Assembly: GCA_036785705.1 (NCBI GenBank)
Contig: JAWUZG010000084.1
Span: 14,459,501-14,523,500, forward strand
Length of the DNA: 64,000 nt
Source of the DNA: Acanthornis magna
Taxonomy: Eukaryota > Chordata > Aves > Passeriformes > Acanthizidae
Direction of reading: 5' to 3'
The position numbers and the translations under genes are program-made. Below are positions 12,141 through 23,600 of this stretch, in pieces. The notes beneath the pieces are model-generated. The model was not told where the DNA came from and ran no database searches. It saw only the letters and a list, made by a program, of their open reading frames with translations. How positions within the stretch are numbered: position 1 is the stretch's first letter; every line of letters begins with the position of its first letter.

Positions 12141-12320
12141 ATTTACTGTTCAAAGGAGGAGGGAGGCATTGGTGAGCGAGGAATTAAATGGAAACCTAAG
12201 CCAAGAACCAGCTTCCTTCAGGTAAGCATTGGAATTCAGAGTTTGGTAAAGGAGCCTCTGCAACAATAAATCCTGAATCAGCCCTTTGAGTCAGAGGTTC
12301 CCAGGTGTTCCCAGCTGGAC

Positions 12321-12746
12321 TCAGACAGAGTCACTGTCTCTGGAGAAGCTGAGCTCGAACATTAGCAGGAGCTGAGTGCTCAAGAGCCCCTTACAGAGCT
12401 GAGAAATTGTGTTTGCTTCTGAGACAGACAGTGGCTCTGACCCATCCTTTTTCTTGGCCTGCAAAGGCGATAGCTGAAGCAGTGAGTCTCCTGGAATTTC
12501 AGTGAGCCTTCTGCATAAATCCTCTGTGCCCAAACAGAAGTGTTCTGGGGATGCATAGGCTGGAAATGTCAGAAGGGTGTTCAATCCGTAATGATCTACT
12601 ACTATTAGTACTGGAAACACTTGGAAATGGTATTTCTTAGAGTATTTCAAATTCTCAATGCTTTTCTCAGATAAACTGTCATCAGGAGAGCCTCTGGTTC
12701 TGTCTGACTTCTTCAGGAAATGAAGCTCGTGTCTTTGTGCTGGCAA
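12321..12746 (-). CDS. Unrecognised 141-codon ORF
   Basis: This uninterrupted minus-strand frame sits just beyond a CR1. The composition is protein-like, with mixed charged and hydrophobic residues, and no internal repeats. I find no signal peptide, membrane segment or known motif. An acceptor-like TTGCTTGCCAG lies just upstream of the frame's start. Length alone makes it worth noting in DNA of about 42% GC. It may be the coding relic of an old retroelement or chance. Confidence 0.2.
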   Translation of the reverse strand: MPAQRHELHFLKKSDRTRGSPDDSLSEKSIENLKYSKKYHFQVFPVLIVVDHYGLNTLLTFPAYASPEHFCLGTEDLCRRLTEIPGDSLLQLSPLQAKKKDGSEPLSVSEANTISQLCKGLLSTQLLLMFELSFSRDSDSV

Positions 12747-12749
12747 GCA

Positions 12750-15700
12750 ATCTGTCCTTGAGAGGTTTGAACCTACTGGCTAACTTTAATCAAATGAATA
12801 CATTGTTCTTCTGTAAGGAAGCAGGAATCAAGACTAAGTGTTTTTTTGTATTTTCCTCACAATATTATTAGTATGTATAGTAATTTACCTTCAGAATTTT
12901 TCTCTAAAGATTTTATTCTGTGGTTTCTTTTTCAAATATACACAATTAATCTAAAAATCACCGTGTTTCTTGAATCAAAAATCTTTTAAAAAATACATGA
13001 GATGATCTAAAATGTGGTAGTCACGGTTTTGATGCAATGATATATGTTTGTGAATAATAGCTCTTGTAGCACTCTGATTGATGTAATAAGAGGAAATTAT
13101 TGGTTGATATCAGTGTAATTCAGAACAGAAAAGAGCCTTTCATTCAGAAGTTATCTATACCCTTTATTGCTATTTGACACTGAGGTGGTAAAATGTGCAA
13201 CAGATTCACTCAGTGAAAATTGCCTACATTTCACAGAAATTACAAAATGGAAAGAAGACAATAGCAAAGGGTTTGGAATGATGAAGAAAATGACCCTTCT
13301 CTTATTGCCATTTTTTTTAAAAAACAAAATACAACAGCCTGTTCTATGTTCTATCTCTATTAAAAAACAAAGTAGTTAGATACATGTGAGGGAAAGAATA
13401 ATCATGAGGTTCCTTGAAGACTTGAGTAAACTACTTTCAAAATGATAGTTGCATATTGAAGTTCTGTCATCTTCAGATAAATGCAGACAGCATCATCTTC
13501 AAATTATCTCTGCTTAGGCTAACAATGAGCAGCTGAGATGCAAATATTGAGGGCCGAGGTAATGGTGTTGAGCTGAAAGAAAAACTCTAAATAATTTTTG
13601 AGCTCTGTGGCAGTACCACCAGACTCATTTACCACAGGATTAGTGATAAATCTTTAGATCAGTGAAGCAACAGGAATGCCTCTTTGCTTCTGGATACTCA
13701 GGTCTGTCAGTGTCAGTGCTCTGTTAGAAAGAGATTTATGCCTTTCCCATTCAGATTTAGCCACAGAAAGTCTTGCATCTGTGTTCTCCATGCTCAGTTA
13801 TGATAAATCTCTCTATTCAGGGTGGAAACACTGATCTCAAAAATCTAAAATTGTTTCCAATGCAGAAAAGACAGTAACATAAGTTACTGTGTCACTGGTG
13901 ATTGCCTGGTAAATATTGAATAGAATCGCCTGGTAAATATTGAATAGGATTCAAAATAGACATCTTGAAACTTCCGTGACAAATCATTTCTAGTTAGCTG
14001 GAAGATGGCACTCCTCCAATAAAGCATTTACTTTCTGTAGTGTCAGTATTTCACTGGAATTACTCATACATGGGAGACAATTTTTTTCTGGTGATTTATC
14101 TCCCAAATGTAAAATTTATTGTCATTGCTCATATAATATTAGAGACTTTGTGCACATACCTGAAAAAGGTGTTAAACAATATGCTCATACTAGATGTTGC
14201 CTGGGAAGTAGGGAAAGAACCTCACTCATTTTTCATGCAGCTGGACATCACTGTAACTGCAGTGGTTTCTAATATTTGATTTTAATATTCATTGGTGAGT
14301 TGCTGAAAACAGCCCTGGCTCTACAACCTCAACACAGAAATAGCAGACACACTTTTTCCTGCTTCATTCATTATCTCTCAGTAATCTTAACAGTGAAGGG
14401 AGCCACTGTAGCTCCAGACCCTTTGTAAATATAATGCAAAATCCACTTTTATTCAGTGTTTTTCCTACTATACAAGATAGACGTTCTATATGGTTTATGT
14501 TTTTTGCTAATTAAAATTTAAATGGGTCCATCCTACCTCATCAACTGTATAAAAGAGACATTTTTACCATTAAACACATGGTAGAATCCTTAGGATTTGC
14601 CATTGTTCTCCAAATGATATCTCCAGGGACAAATATACAATAATTTCATTTCCCATGTCCAATGTTTCAATACCCTAATTTATTCAATCCATATTATAAT
14701 TTCCTTAAAATTCAAAGCATTTTGCTCTGTCTGCAAGCAGTATTCTCCCCTGTTTTTCTTTTAATTATTTTGAAATGCAGTTACAATCATATCTATAAAA
14801 TTACATATACATGTTGCTGTGTGAAACAGCCAATGGCAATCCTGTCTCCCATGGATCAGTTTAGAGACATCAGAGTCAGTTTTGTTATCAATGCTTATTT
14901 TTCTATTGACTTGAGTGAATTTTGGATGAGCTTCATGGTGCGTTTATCTGATGATGGACCTCTGGTGGGGATTAGGCATAACCTAACAGCTACTGCAAAT
15001 TTCATTTAGCCTTTACAATTAACCAGACAACACATAAATCAATGGAGGAATTAGGCCATTGAAGGGTCTCCTCAATGAAAACAAGCTGTGTAGTCACAGA
15101 GATGGCCATCAGTCAAGCTAAGCTGGGAAAGGCAGGCTTCAGACTAAATGCTCATTCTTTTGTCTGAGCAGTGAGATTTAAAACTTCTGTGGAATAAAAA
15201 AAAGACTAATAGCATTCTTGACAAAGAAAATTGAGGGAATGAGAGCATCAATTGTTGGAATGACTGATAAAATTATTTAATTGACACTAACATAAAGATA
15301 GATAAAGACAAAAAATATGATGGGCAAGGGATGGATTAAGCTTTTCTGTATACAAGGAGGCTTCCTTTTGCATCTGACTCTAGTGGAGATGAAGAGATCA
15401 TTTTACTCTAATTTGACAGGTAGGTGCAAGTACTGTGGATGAAAAATCAGAATAAAAACTGTGGGTTCAAAATCATTGTTTCAAATACTTTTTACAGGAA
15501 CATCAAGAATAAAACTGCAGTGAAAGATCACAGAATTAACACATTTTTTAAAATTTCTTAAATGCAAAATTTGACATCTCTTGATATAACGTCTGTGGTT
15601 TTATTCAAATAACATAAAGAAAATTTTGTGGCACAAAGAAGGTTCAAGTTTCAAAAATTACTTAGTGGTATTTAACAGCTGAAAGCTAGGGAATTTCAGC

Positions 15701-16430
15701 CAAAAGTGCACTTTTGATAAGATAAAGGAAAACATCACTTTGCAAAAATTATATTGCTGTTTTCTAGATCTATCTAATCTGAATTGTGAGGATCATGTCA
15801 GGGCTGAGAGAACATCTTCAGCATATGATAAAATGTATCAAATAAATTCTACAAAGTTGTGTATGTACATCAGCATTTAAGAATCTCATAAAATAAACTT
15901 TATCCCAGCAGTTTTTGCTCAGAGACCCAAAGACAAGGCTAGTCTATTATAACCCTACTGCATCCGACTAAAGAGGGTAGGAAAAAGAAATACAAGACAC
16001 AGCTTCTGCTTCTAGGTTGGATTATGAACATTATGCTATGTTCAAGTAAAAAAAGTTTGCTTTTAAACTAGTGAATTCTAAGTGTACTGTTCAAAAGTTT
16101 GCAGACTCTTCAGCAGCTTCTGAAAATGGAGCTGTAAGTATAACTTATTTTCTGTGCAACACCTGTGATGTTTTCTCCTTGAAAGATGAATTTGAGGGAC
16201 TTGCCGAGTTTGTTGTATAGAAAAATACAATTTGGCAGGGGGAAAAAAGGAACTAATATTGGAATCCCTGCTTTGCAATTCAATTTTGCACATCCTGATG
16301 CCAGCGGTAAGCTCAGCTAAGGTAAGCACCCTGGTGAAACTCCACTGGCTGCAAACCCACAGGCCAGGGCTAGTCTAGTCGCCGGAGAGAGCTGAGTCCC
16401 TGGCTTTCCTACACATCCCTGAGACAAGTG
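12750..16430. other. Intergenic upstream of GAL
   Basis: No exon was found. A short direct duplication (GCCTGGTAAATATTGAATAG twice) is at 13904-13949. Distal GAL enhancers would be expected in this interval, but none can be named from the sequence. Confidence 0.45.
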
Positions 16431-16552
16431 CTGTCTCAGACACAGAAGCACAGAGTTTCAGCAGCTCCTCTCAGTGATGCTGGAGCACCGGGCCCGAGCC
16501 CAAGGGATTTCAGGGGCCGCGAGTGAAGCTCCGGGAGCCGCAGGGACCGCGG

Positions 16553-16589
16553 GCAGAGCAGAGCAGAGCAGAGCAGAGCAGAGCAGAGC
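16553..16589. repeat. GCAGA pentanucleotide microsatellite
   Basis: About seven tandem copies of a 5-base unit, roughly 400 bases upstream of the inferred GAL start site. Confidence 0.9.
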
Positions 16590-16713
16590 TGGGTGAAGTC
16601 CTCACTGTCCCCAAATGCCGTGACCCTTGTCCGCCAGCCGCACACGCTGACACTCGTGTTTAGCACTGCTGCCGTCCCCGAGGCTCTGCAAAGTGCCGTG
16701 CCTTGCCTTTAGG

Positions 16714-16755
16714 CCCCTTGTCCCCCCTTGTCCCCCCTTGTCCCCCCGTGTCCCC
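16714..16755. repeat. 10-bp C-rich tandem repeat in GAL promoter
   Basis: Four copies of a TTGTCCCCCC-type unit; the last has CGTG in place of CTTG. The opposite strand is therefore a series of G6 runs spaced by four bases, a G-quadruplex-capable arrangement. Confidence 0.8.
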
Positions 16756-16968
16756 GGGCGGGCGGAGGCGCGGGCACAGGGCAGGCACGGCGCTCATCGC
16801 CCGCGCCGCAGCTCCCGGCTCCCCGCGTCGTGCTTCCCAGCGCCTCTAATTGCATTGCCGTAATTTCTGCCCTTCCCGAAGCGGCGGGTGCCAGGGGAAA
16901 TGGCCCGGGGGAGGCGGGGGGAGGCGGTGGGCGGCTCTCGGCTCCGCCGGCGCGGCCGCTCCGCTGCC

Positions 16969-16975
16969 CATAAAG
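16969..16975 (+). promoter_or_regulatory. GAL: TATA-like element (CATAAAG)
   Basis: The only A/T break in the GC-rich core promoter. A start site about 25-30 bases on would fall near 16,995-17,002, immediately before the uORF ATG. Confidence 0.5.
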
Positions 16976-17004
16976 CGCGGCGGGAGCGCGGCGCGGCCGC
17001 GGCC

Positions 17005-17013
17005 ATGCAGTGA
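17005..17013 (+). CDS. Two-codon upstream ORF (ATG CAG TGA)
   Basis: The only ATG I see in the inferred 5' UTR. Its context GCGGCCATGC has C rather than A/G at -3 and C at +4, so it is weak to moderate. It stops at once, 4 bases before the minisatellite. If the transcript begins upstream of it, it could lower or condition galanin translation; if the start site is a few bases downstream it is not transcribed. Confidence 0.35.
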   Translation: MQ

Positions 17014-17016
17014 GAG

Positions 17017-17240
17017 CCCGGCAGGGAGAGCCCGGCAGGGACCATCCCGGCAGGGACCATCCCGGCAGGGAGCAGCCCGGCAGGGACCATCCCGGCAGGG
17101 AGCAGCCCGGCAGGGAGCAGCCCGGCAGGGACCATCCCGGCAGGGACCATCCCGGCAGGGAGCAGCCCGGCAGGGACCATCCCGGCAGGGAGCAGCCCGG
17201 CAGGGACCATCCCGGCAGGGAGCATCCCGGCAGGGAGCAG
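17017..17240 (+). repeat. 15-bp minisatellite in GAL exon 1
   Basis: Fifteen copies of CCCGGCAGGG followed by a variable five-base tail; the first copy is 14 bases. From 17031 the tails run ACCAT, ACCAT, AGCAG, ACCAT, AGCAG, AGCAG, ACCAT, ACCAT, AGCAG, ACCAT, AGCAG, ACCAT, AGCAT, AGCAG. Each unit can fold into a CCC/GGG hairpin with a GGCA loop. Because 15 is a multiple of 3, every frame stays open, which explains the long spurious ORFs on both strands. Confidence 0.95.
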
Positions 17241-17400
17241 CCCCGCTCCGGCAGCGCTGCGAGGGACACACCGCCCGCCTCAAGGTACCCTCGGGCCGCT
17301 CTCCCTGGGCACTGGGGCTGCCGAGCCCCGGCAGCCGCGCTGGGGAGTGGGCTCGGCCCGGGGCAGGCAGGGCATTCACCCCGCTGCGCTTTCCTTGCAG

Positions 17401-17481
17401 ATGCAGAGGTGCACCAGTTTGCTGTTCCTCTCTCTAATCCTGGGCGCCACCCTCTCGGAAACGCTCGGGCTGGTTTTCTCA
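17401..17481 (+). CDS. GAL: GAL coding exon 2: signal peptide
   Basis: 27 codons, MQRCTSLLFLSLILGATLSE onward. Acceptor CCTTGCAG|ATG, donor TCA|GTAAGT, ending in phase 0. A downstream AG (GCAGATGCAG) could act as a competing acceptor; using it would remove the start codon. Confidence 0.93.
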
Positions 17482-17618
17482 GTAAGTATCCGTGTCTCGG
17501 CTGGCGAGGAGCTGTGAACCTCCCGGGGATGCGCACTGTACATAGATACAGGAATTGCAAAAGATGCGGCACTCAAAACCATTTCTAGCTATCAGCAGTT
17601 CGCTTTTTTTTTCCTTTT

Positions 17619-17650
<32 letters not shown>

Positions 17651-20600
17651 TCCCGGCTAAGAATTTGGAGATTTTAAATACTAGCTCCCTTGCAACAAAT
17701 ACTGTGACTCAGAGTGTCTGGTAGACAGACCAAAATTGAATGGGTGTCCCACCTGTCTCAGAAAAGATGATGTGCATAAGAACTTTTTCTATGAAGAGGA
17801 GGTCATGTAAATCCAAGCAATAAAAAGAAGCACTGCTGTTTGCTAAGGAGGCTATCAGGTGGTAATAAAACTTTAGGTATAAAGTCAAAATTTCTGCCTC
17901 CGAATGTGATTTGTCGTCATTACCTACATGGTGTGAAATCTTCAAACTGCATGGATGCCAATAGCAACACTATATAGACTTAGGGCAGGTACAAGAGCTC
18001 ACAATTAATATTTGCTTCAATATGATTTGCTTTAATTTTTTAAACATTTTTTCTTGATTTTGAGCCATCAGAAGATTTTCTGCTAAGAGAATGTCCTTTT
18101 GAGTGTAGGTCATGTAATAACATACTTGCATTTTTTTCTTTAAGGCAAAAGACAAAAGGGGTTGGACTTTGAATAGTGCTGGTTACCTACTTGGGCCACG
18201 TAAGTGAGGCACTTTTTTTTTTTTTTTTCCCTTACATCAAAATGCAAAAGCTGTGGGTTTTTTTTCTTCTAAATCTGTGTACATAGTGTGTTATTCACCT
18301 CTCTGAGTACAGCAATTTTGTTTAAACCTGCAAGACTGAAGAGACTCATTTGGGAGAATACTTGTCTAGATATTTGTTACATGCCTATCATAGAAGTGAG
18401 TCATAGCTATTCTTTTCTAAAGATGAGTTTTGATGGGATGCCTTATGTCCAGAAACACATCTGATCACATTTTTTCTTCCGAACTGTAATTTTCATAGGA
18501 CAAATACTTCACCGCTGGAAGTGTTAAAAAACCTTATAGCATCTTAGAAGTCAAGGGCAGAATGACAAAATGTGGCATTTGGCACTTCATGTATTTCAGT
18601 TTTCACCTCTAAACCTCTTTACAAACTGTTTCACTACTTCATTATACCACATTTTTTTAAAAATCAAAGCACAATAAATTAAAACAGTAACTTGCAAACA
18701 CAAAACAGTTAACTATGTGAAAAATCAATTTACAAGGTGTTCAAAATACAGGAGCACTGCTTTATAAAGGTGGAGATAACAAATGCAGGTTATAAGAAAA
18801 GTAATGCAGTACTAAGCTGTCTCAAGTATTTGTCCTTTTACCATTAATGTTTGTGATAACGTTCATTACTGGTGTTGCTATATTTTCAGATTTTTCAGTA
18901 TCAGTTATATGTAGACAAATACTACAGATATTTACTCTCACTCTCTTCATTCTTTTCAGCTAGAAATAAGGTTACAAAAAAAAAAAAAAAAAGAGAGAGA
19001 AGTTTAATGCATCTTAAATATATTAACTGGTTCTGTAAATGTCTGGAAGTATATTTGCCCAAAGCAGATCTAAGCAAATTGGAAAAAAATATTGTGGGGA
19101 AATGTACTTGTCAAAGACTTATATCTAAGACTGGATAATAGGAATCATCCTTTGTTGCAGGTCGTATTGATCAGCTTTTACTGATAAAGGAAATGCCCAT
19201 TGCAAGGGGGAGAGAAGAGGCACCAGGGGCATGTAAGATAGTTTCTGAAGGTTATTCATGTGAACTATCTGCAGTTTTCTTTTAAGCAAACTCACCAGCA
19301 ACACTCCCTTAAAGACAGAGGAAAGAGTAGTAAGAACAGCTTCCCAGTTTACATGCAGATACACACTTTATTTTTTATTTTTTTTTTACAACTTTTAAAT
19401 CCAGTAATAGCTTCAGAAAGTATGTAGCACAGGGCTGGGTCTGCAATTGAGATAAATCACAAGCACAAATTTGGAAGAAAGGTTATTGTATTTAATGACA
19501 CATTAACTTCTTCCTTGTAATTTTGTACATCAAAACTGCCCATCATGATCTTTTCATTGAAATCCACGAAAAGCAAGAAATATAGGAAAGGTTGTTGCTA
19601 AGTCAATTAACTCCTCTGATTTTTAATTTATTTATCAGATGCAGTAGATAACCACAGATCTTTTAATGACAAGCATGGCTTCACTGGTAAACGTGAAATA
19701 CCACCTGATGAGGATATTAAAGCAGGTAATGAAAATCTGAAAACCAGCATTGTTGATTTGTTTTTAATATTTAGTGATTTATTTACTATTGAATTAACTG
19801 ACTACCTGGATGCAAAGCTACTCCTGCATTTCAACAGAAATCCTAATAAACATATGAAAGGAAGAAAAATTACATTTGGCCATTTGGTGTGATCTTTGTA
19901 TGGTCATAGATTAAAACATCTAAGTGATTAGGAAAATATCATAATTTTGTTGCTTAAATGCATAATAGATCATATTGATTTGAAAAACCTTTGGGTTTTT
20001 TTTTCTCTTTTAATATATTCAAACAAGTACTTCAAATGTCACCCTAGACACTCCAGAGGTTTGGGGTGGTTTGGGGTTTTTTTTGTGTTTTTTAAATTTA
20101 TTGTTGTTGGTGGTGGTGGTTTGTTTTCTTTTTTTTTTGGCAAAGAAGTTGAGTCCATAAAGGCATCTTTCAGTAATGAAGGCTACAGAAGATATAAAGT
20201 CTCAATATTAGGATTATGTTCATTAAAAGATTGAGAACCTGGTCACAACTGAAGTCAAGTCAACATGTTTTGATGTTGCATGTGTCAAAATTTAGTAAAG
20301 GGTACAGTCTTGTTCTGGATTTGTCATCCAAAGCTGGGCCTCTAAAAATGTATGTCTATATTCCCTTTATGAAGGGAAGCTGACAATTTTTAGGCTTTAT
20401 TTTGAACACCTATTTCAGGACAAGATGCAGAAACTTCTAGAAAAACCTGTTTTATCTCCTGAGGAGTAATTAAACCTGCTGCAGACGTCTAAAGTGAGCT
20501 GGGATGAGTTTCATCCTTAGGCTGATAAAAGTGACCGTGGTATTTACTGAGCACTACTGCATTTATCACTGTACTAATGTGGGCAAAACAAAGGTTTTGG

Positions 20601-23600
20601 AGCCTATTGTAAATACACCCAGAACAGTGAAAATGTAGTTAACACTAAATAAGTTCATAAATAAAGGAAACGTGCTTAGTTACCATCTCATATATAAATC
20701 TTTTGTAAAGAGAAGAGAAACATTTCTTGGTTAACACTCTCTGAAGGACTGTCAGTTCAGTTCTAGCACACAGTTACATAGAGGGGTTTTGTGTGTGGTA
20801 TTTTTTTCACGCTGTGCTTTGGTTTTGTTTGTTTGTTGGTTTTTAAGGGGAAAAGAACCAACCTTGCTTTCTCAAATGCTGGTGTAGAACCAATTATTTT
20901 GCCAGTCAGAAGCAGTGGGAAGTGAAGGCACTTGATCTCCAGCAGTGGAGATCGCATTTCAATATGTTGCCATTTGGGGATATACCAAGTTCCTAACAGG
21001 AATATAAACTTCTAGATTTATGGAAATCTCTTGCTGGGTACTCTTGAGCCTCCACAATTACAGGTTAAACCAACCAAAGTTGTCAGGATGAGACTTCAAA
21101 ATTATACAGCTGCCTCTGCTATGAACTTCATTCTCTTCCCTTACCAAAAGTTTCATTTAAGCTGAAGTTTATTACAGAGTTCCTACCCAAGGAGCGTTAA
21201 ATATATGTATGTATGTATATATATAAAATGCAGAAGGTAATCAGAATCTTATTTTAGCAGAAAATGAAGGATTTCTCCTGATTATTTACAAAACCACCTT
21301 AAAATGGCAATATATGCACATAATACTTTATTAATGTAAAAGAGTTCATGCAGAGGACTGTGCTCTTCTTGAAGGAATGCTGCAAAACTCATAAGCTCTC
21401 CAGGTAACCTTGAAAAATTTTTAAGCTGTATTAGGGACTTAACACTAGATCCAGGAAAATAAAAACCACAACAAAACTACAACTGTCTATGAGCATAATT
21501 AGCTAAATCTTCAAATTACAAGATAATAATGATTCATTTAGTAAAGTCAGCCAGTTAGTGATTATGCAGAATTAAGGTCAATAGCAGAGCAATACACAAG
21601 AACAACATTCCCAAGTCACTGAGGAAAAATATTTATCCAATAAATATCCCATGGGTAATAAAATATGGGTAAAAAAGTGACTAATATAATAATAACAACA
21701 AAAATCTAGGCTAGGTGGCAATAAAAGTTAAGGAAAAATTCATATAATACAAGTATCATTATGGTAAATAATAGTAACATCTTTGTGCCAGTTTGAAGTC
21801 TGAAAAACAAGATTTTTAGGTGCAAGTATATTAAATGTATTCTTAAATGCTTATTCTCCATGGACCAGAAACCCTTGTGTCCCTTACAACCTCATTAATA
21901 TTTTTAATTTGTGCTACAGAGCTCAGTCTGCCTGCTGCCCAGTCTGATAATATTTTCAGTGATGTAATAATGCACTGTTGGTTCTGGTACCCATTTCTGT
22001 GTGCAGAGAACTAGAAATCTTGGGGAAAATACTTACCTTTTGTTCTCTAATACAGAGCAGTTCTCCAACCTCTTAAAAGTGGCAAGATGTCTTCGTCCAC
22101 CCCCCTCCTGTTTTTTTCCCCTCCCATTAACAGATGCAGAGAACATCCTTCTCAAAAGGGCAATAACAAGCACTCATCAGGCTGTTAAAATAGCATCAAA
22201 AAGCTTATTTTCACAAGATCAAAGACAAGTATATTGGATTAGATATCTGTGTAAAAACCTATCTTTCTGGACTTGAAGGAAAACACCCAGGCCTAGATTT
22301 TGGACTACAAATCACTTCTGTATCTGCTTGAGAGGCTTATTTGGAGCAAAGTCAGGCTACAGGGAGACCTTTTAACTTCTCTGTAAAGCTGATGAATTTG
22401 TTGGCTAAATTTAAAATTTAACCTCTCCCTTCAGGCTCAGGTTGGTGGACACAAGATGAGAGCTGGGAACAGAGGAGAGCTCTCTTCTGCAACAGATCTC
22501 CAAAGTCTTTAAAACCACAACCATTAAGGAGTCAAAACAGCTGCTATGCAGCAATGGCATCCAAAGCTGGGTGATTTTGATTCTGAGAATTGCAGTTACC
22601 AGCCTTGTAGGGGCTTTGCTCTTCCAAGAAAAGAGGTTTTCCATCAAGGATTTTAAGGAAAAGGGAATTTCAGATAGCTTTGCGGTTTTTTGGGCTTTTT
22701 CCCCTCAGAGTACTCATAAACTTAGCCACAATATCTCTCAAAATGTATCTTTAAACCATGTTAATTCCAAATAACAACCACCTTGTTTTACAGGGAATCT
22801 TGGAAGACCCATGGCTGATGAAAACATCGTGCGCACAGTAATTGAATTTTTGACTTACTTGCATCTTAAAGGTGAGCGAATACCTTTTAATCTTTCACAG
22901 TTTCTGGCATGAAATTTACTGAGGAGACCCGACTGTCCCTCAATGTACACATCTGCTCCAGATGTGAGTGTGCAAGGCTTTGAACAGCAGCTCTGGGATC
23001 ACAGACTCACACGCACACAGAGTGCAGCTCAGGGGAGGGCTGGGGTAGCAGAGTTCTGACCCCATTCCATCACGTGCTAGTGATGAAACACAGCTCCCTC
23101 TTTGCATGTATTCTGCCATAAATTTGCGTGGTAAAATGGCAATGACACTAAGCTGAATGTTGGCAAACAGCTCAGAATGCGTGTAAGTAAAAACCCTGTA
23201 GGCCCTCACCATTGTGACAAGAGTTGTAATACTGACCTTAGAGTTGATTCTGTAAGAATGGGAACTTTATTATGGAATTCGGTGAAGAAGAAATTTGTCT
23301 GCCTCTGAGTTTTCATTAGCTTTCCTTTAAAAAGCCCCAAACAAACACAATTTTTAGCTTTTAAAAACCTCTTCAGCTCTTTAAAAACTGTCTACAAAAT
23401 TTATAAAATCACAATACATAGTTGCAAAGAAAATGGGTAGAAAAAAGTTATTCTACTGCAAATGTTTGAGGATCTTTCTTTCTCAGAAAAGAAATCAGTA
23501 ACTTCTATATTCTTACTTTTGTTAACAACAAATTATAAGCAACTTTGTTGCAAGTGTATGCTGTGGAACTGTGTATACGTTTGCAGTTTAATTTCATTAT

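Larger units (their letters stand above)
16998..17284 (+). other. GAL: GAL exon 1, 5' UTR
   Basis: The start is inferred from the TATA-like element. The end is the donor CAAG|GTACCC at 17284/17285. As in mammalian GAL, exon 1 holds no main coding sequence. Most of it is the 15-bp minisatellite. Intron 1 is only 116 bases and ends TTTCCTTGCAG at 17400. Exon 1 is a prediction from splice signals; transcript data would settle its ends. Confidence 0.6.
16490..17480 (+). promoter_or_regulatory. GAL: GAL CpG-rich promoter region
   Basis: GC and CpG rise sharply from about 16,490 and fall after exon 2, in an otherwise AT-rich window. GC-box-like sequences cluster at 16,755-16,770 (GGGCGGGCGGAGG) and 16,909-16,933 (GGGGAGGCGGGGGGAGGCGG), consistent with Sp-family binding. 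I see no perfect CRE (TGACGTCA). Confidence 0.75.

Noticed and set aside
16709..17588. Long ORFs (143-287 codons) on both strands over the GAL promoter and exon 1
   Set aside because: They arise because the 15-bp repeat is a multiple of three and CpG-rich DNA has few stops. The real product is set by the splice structure.
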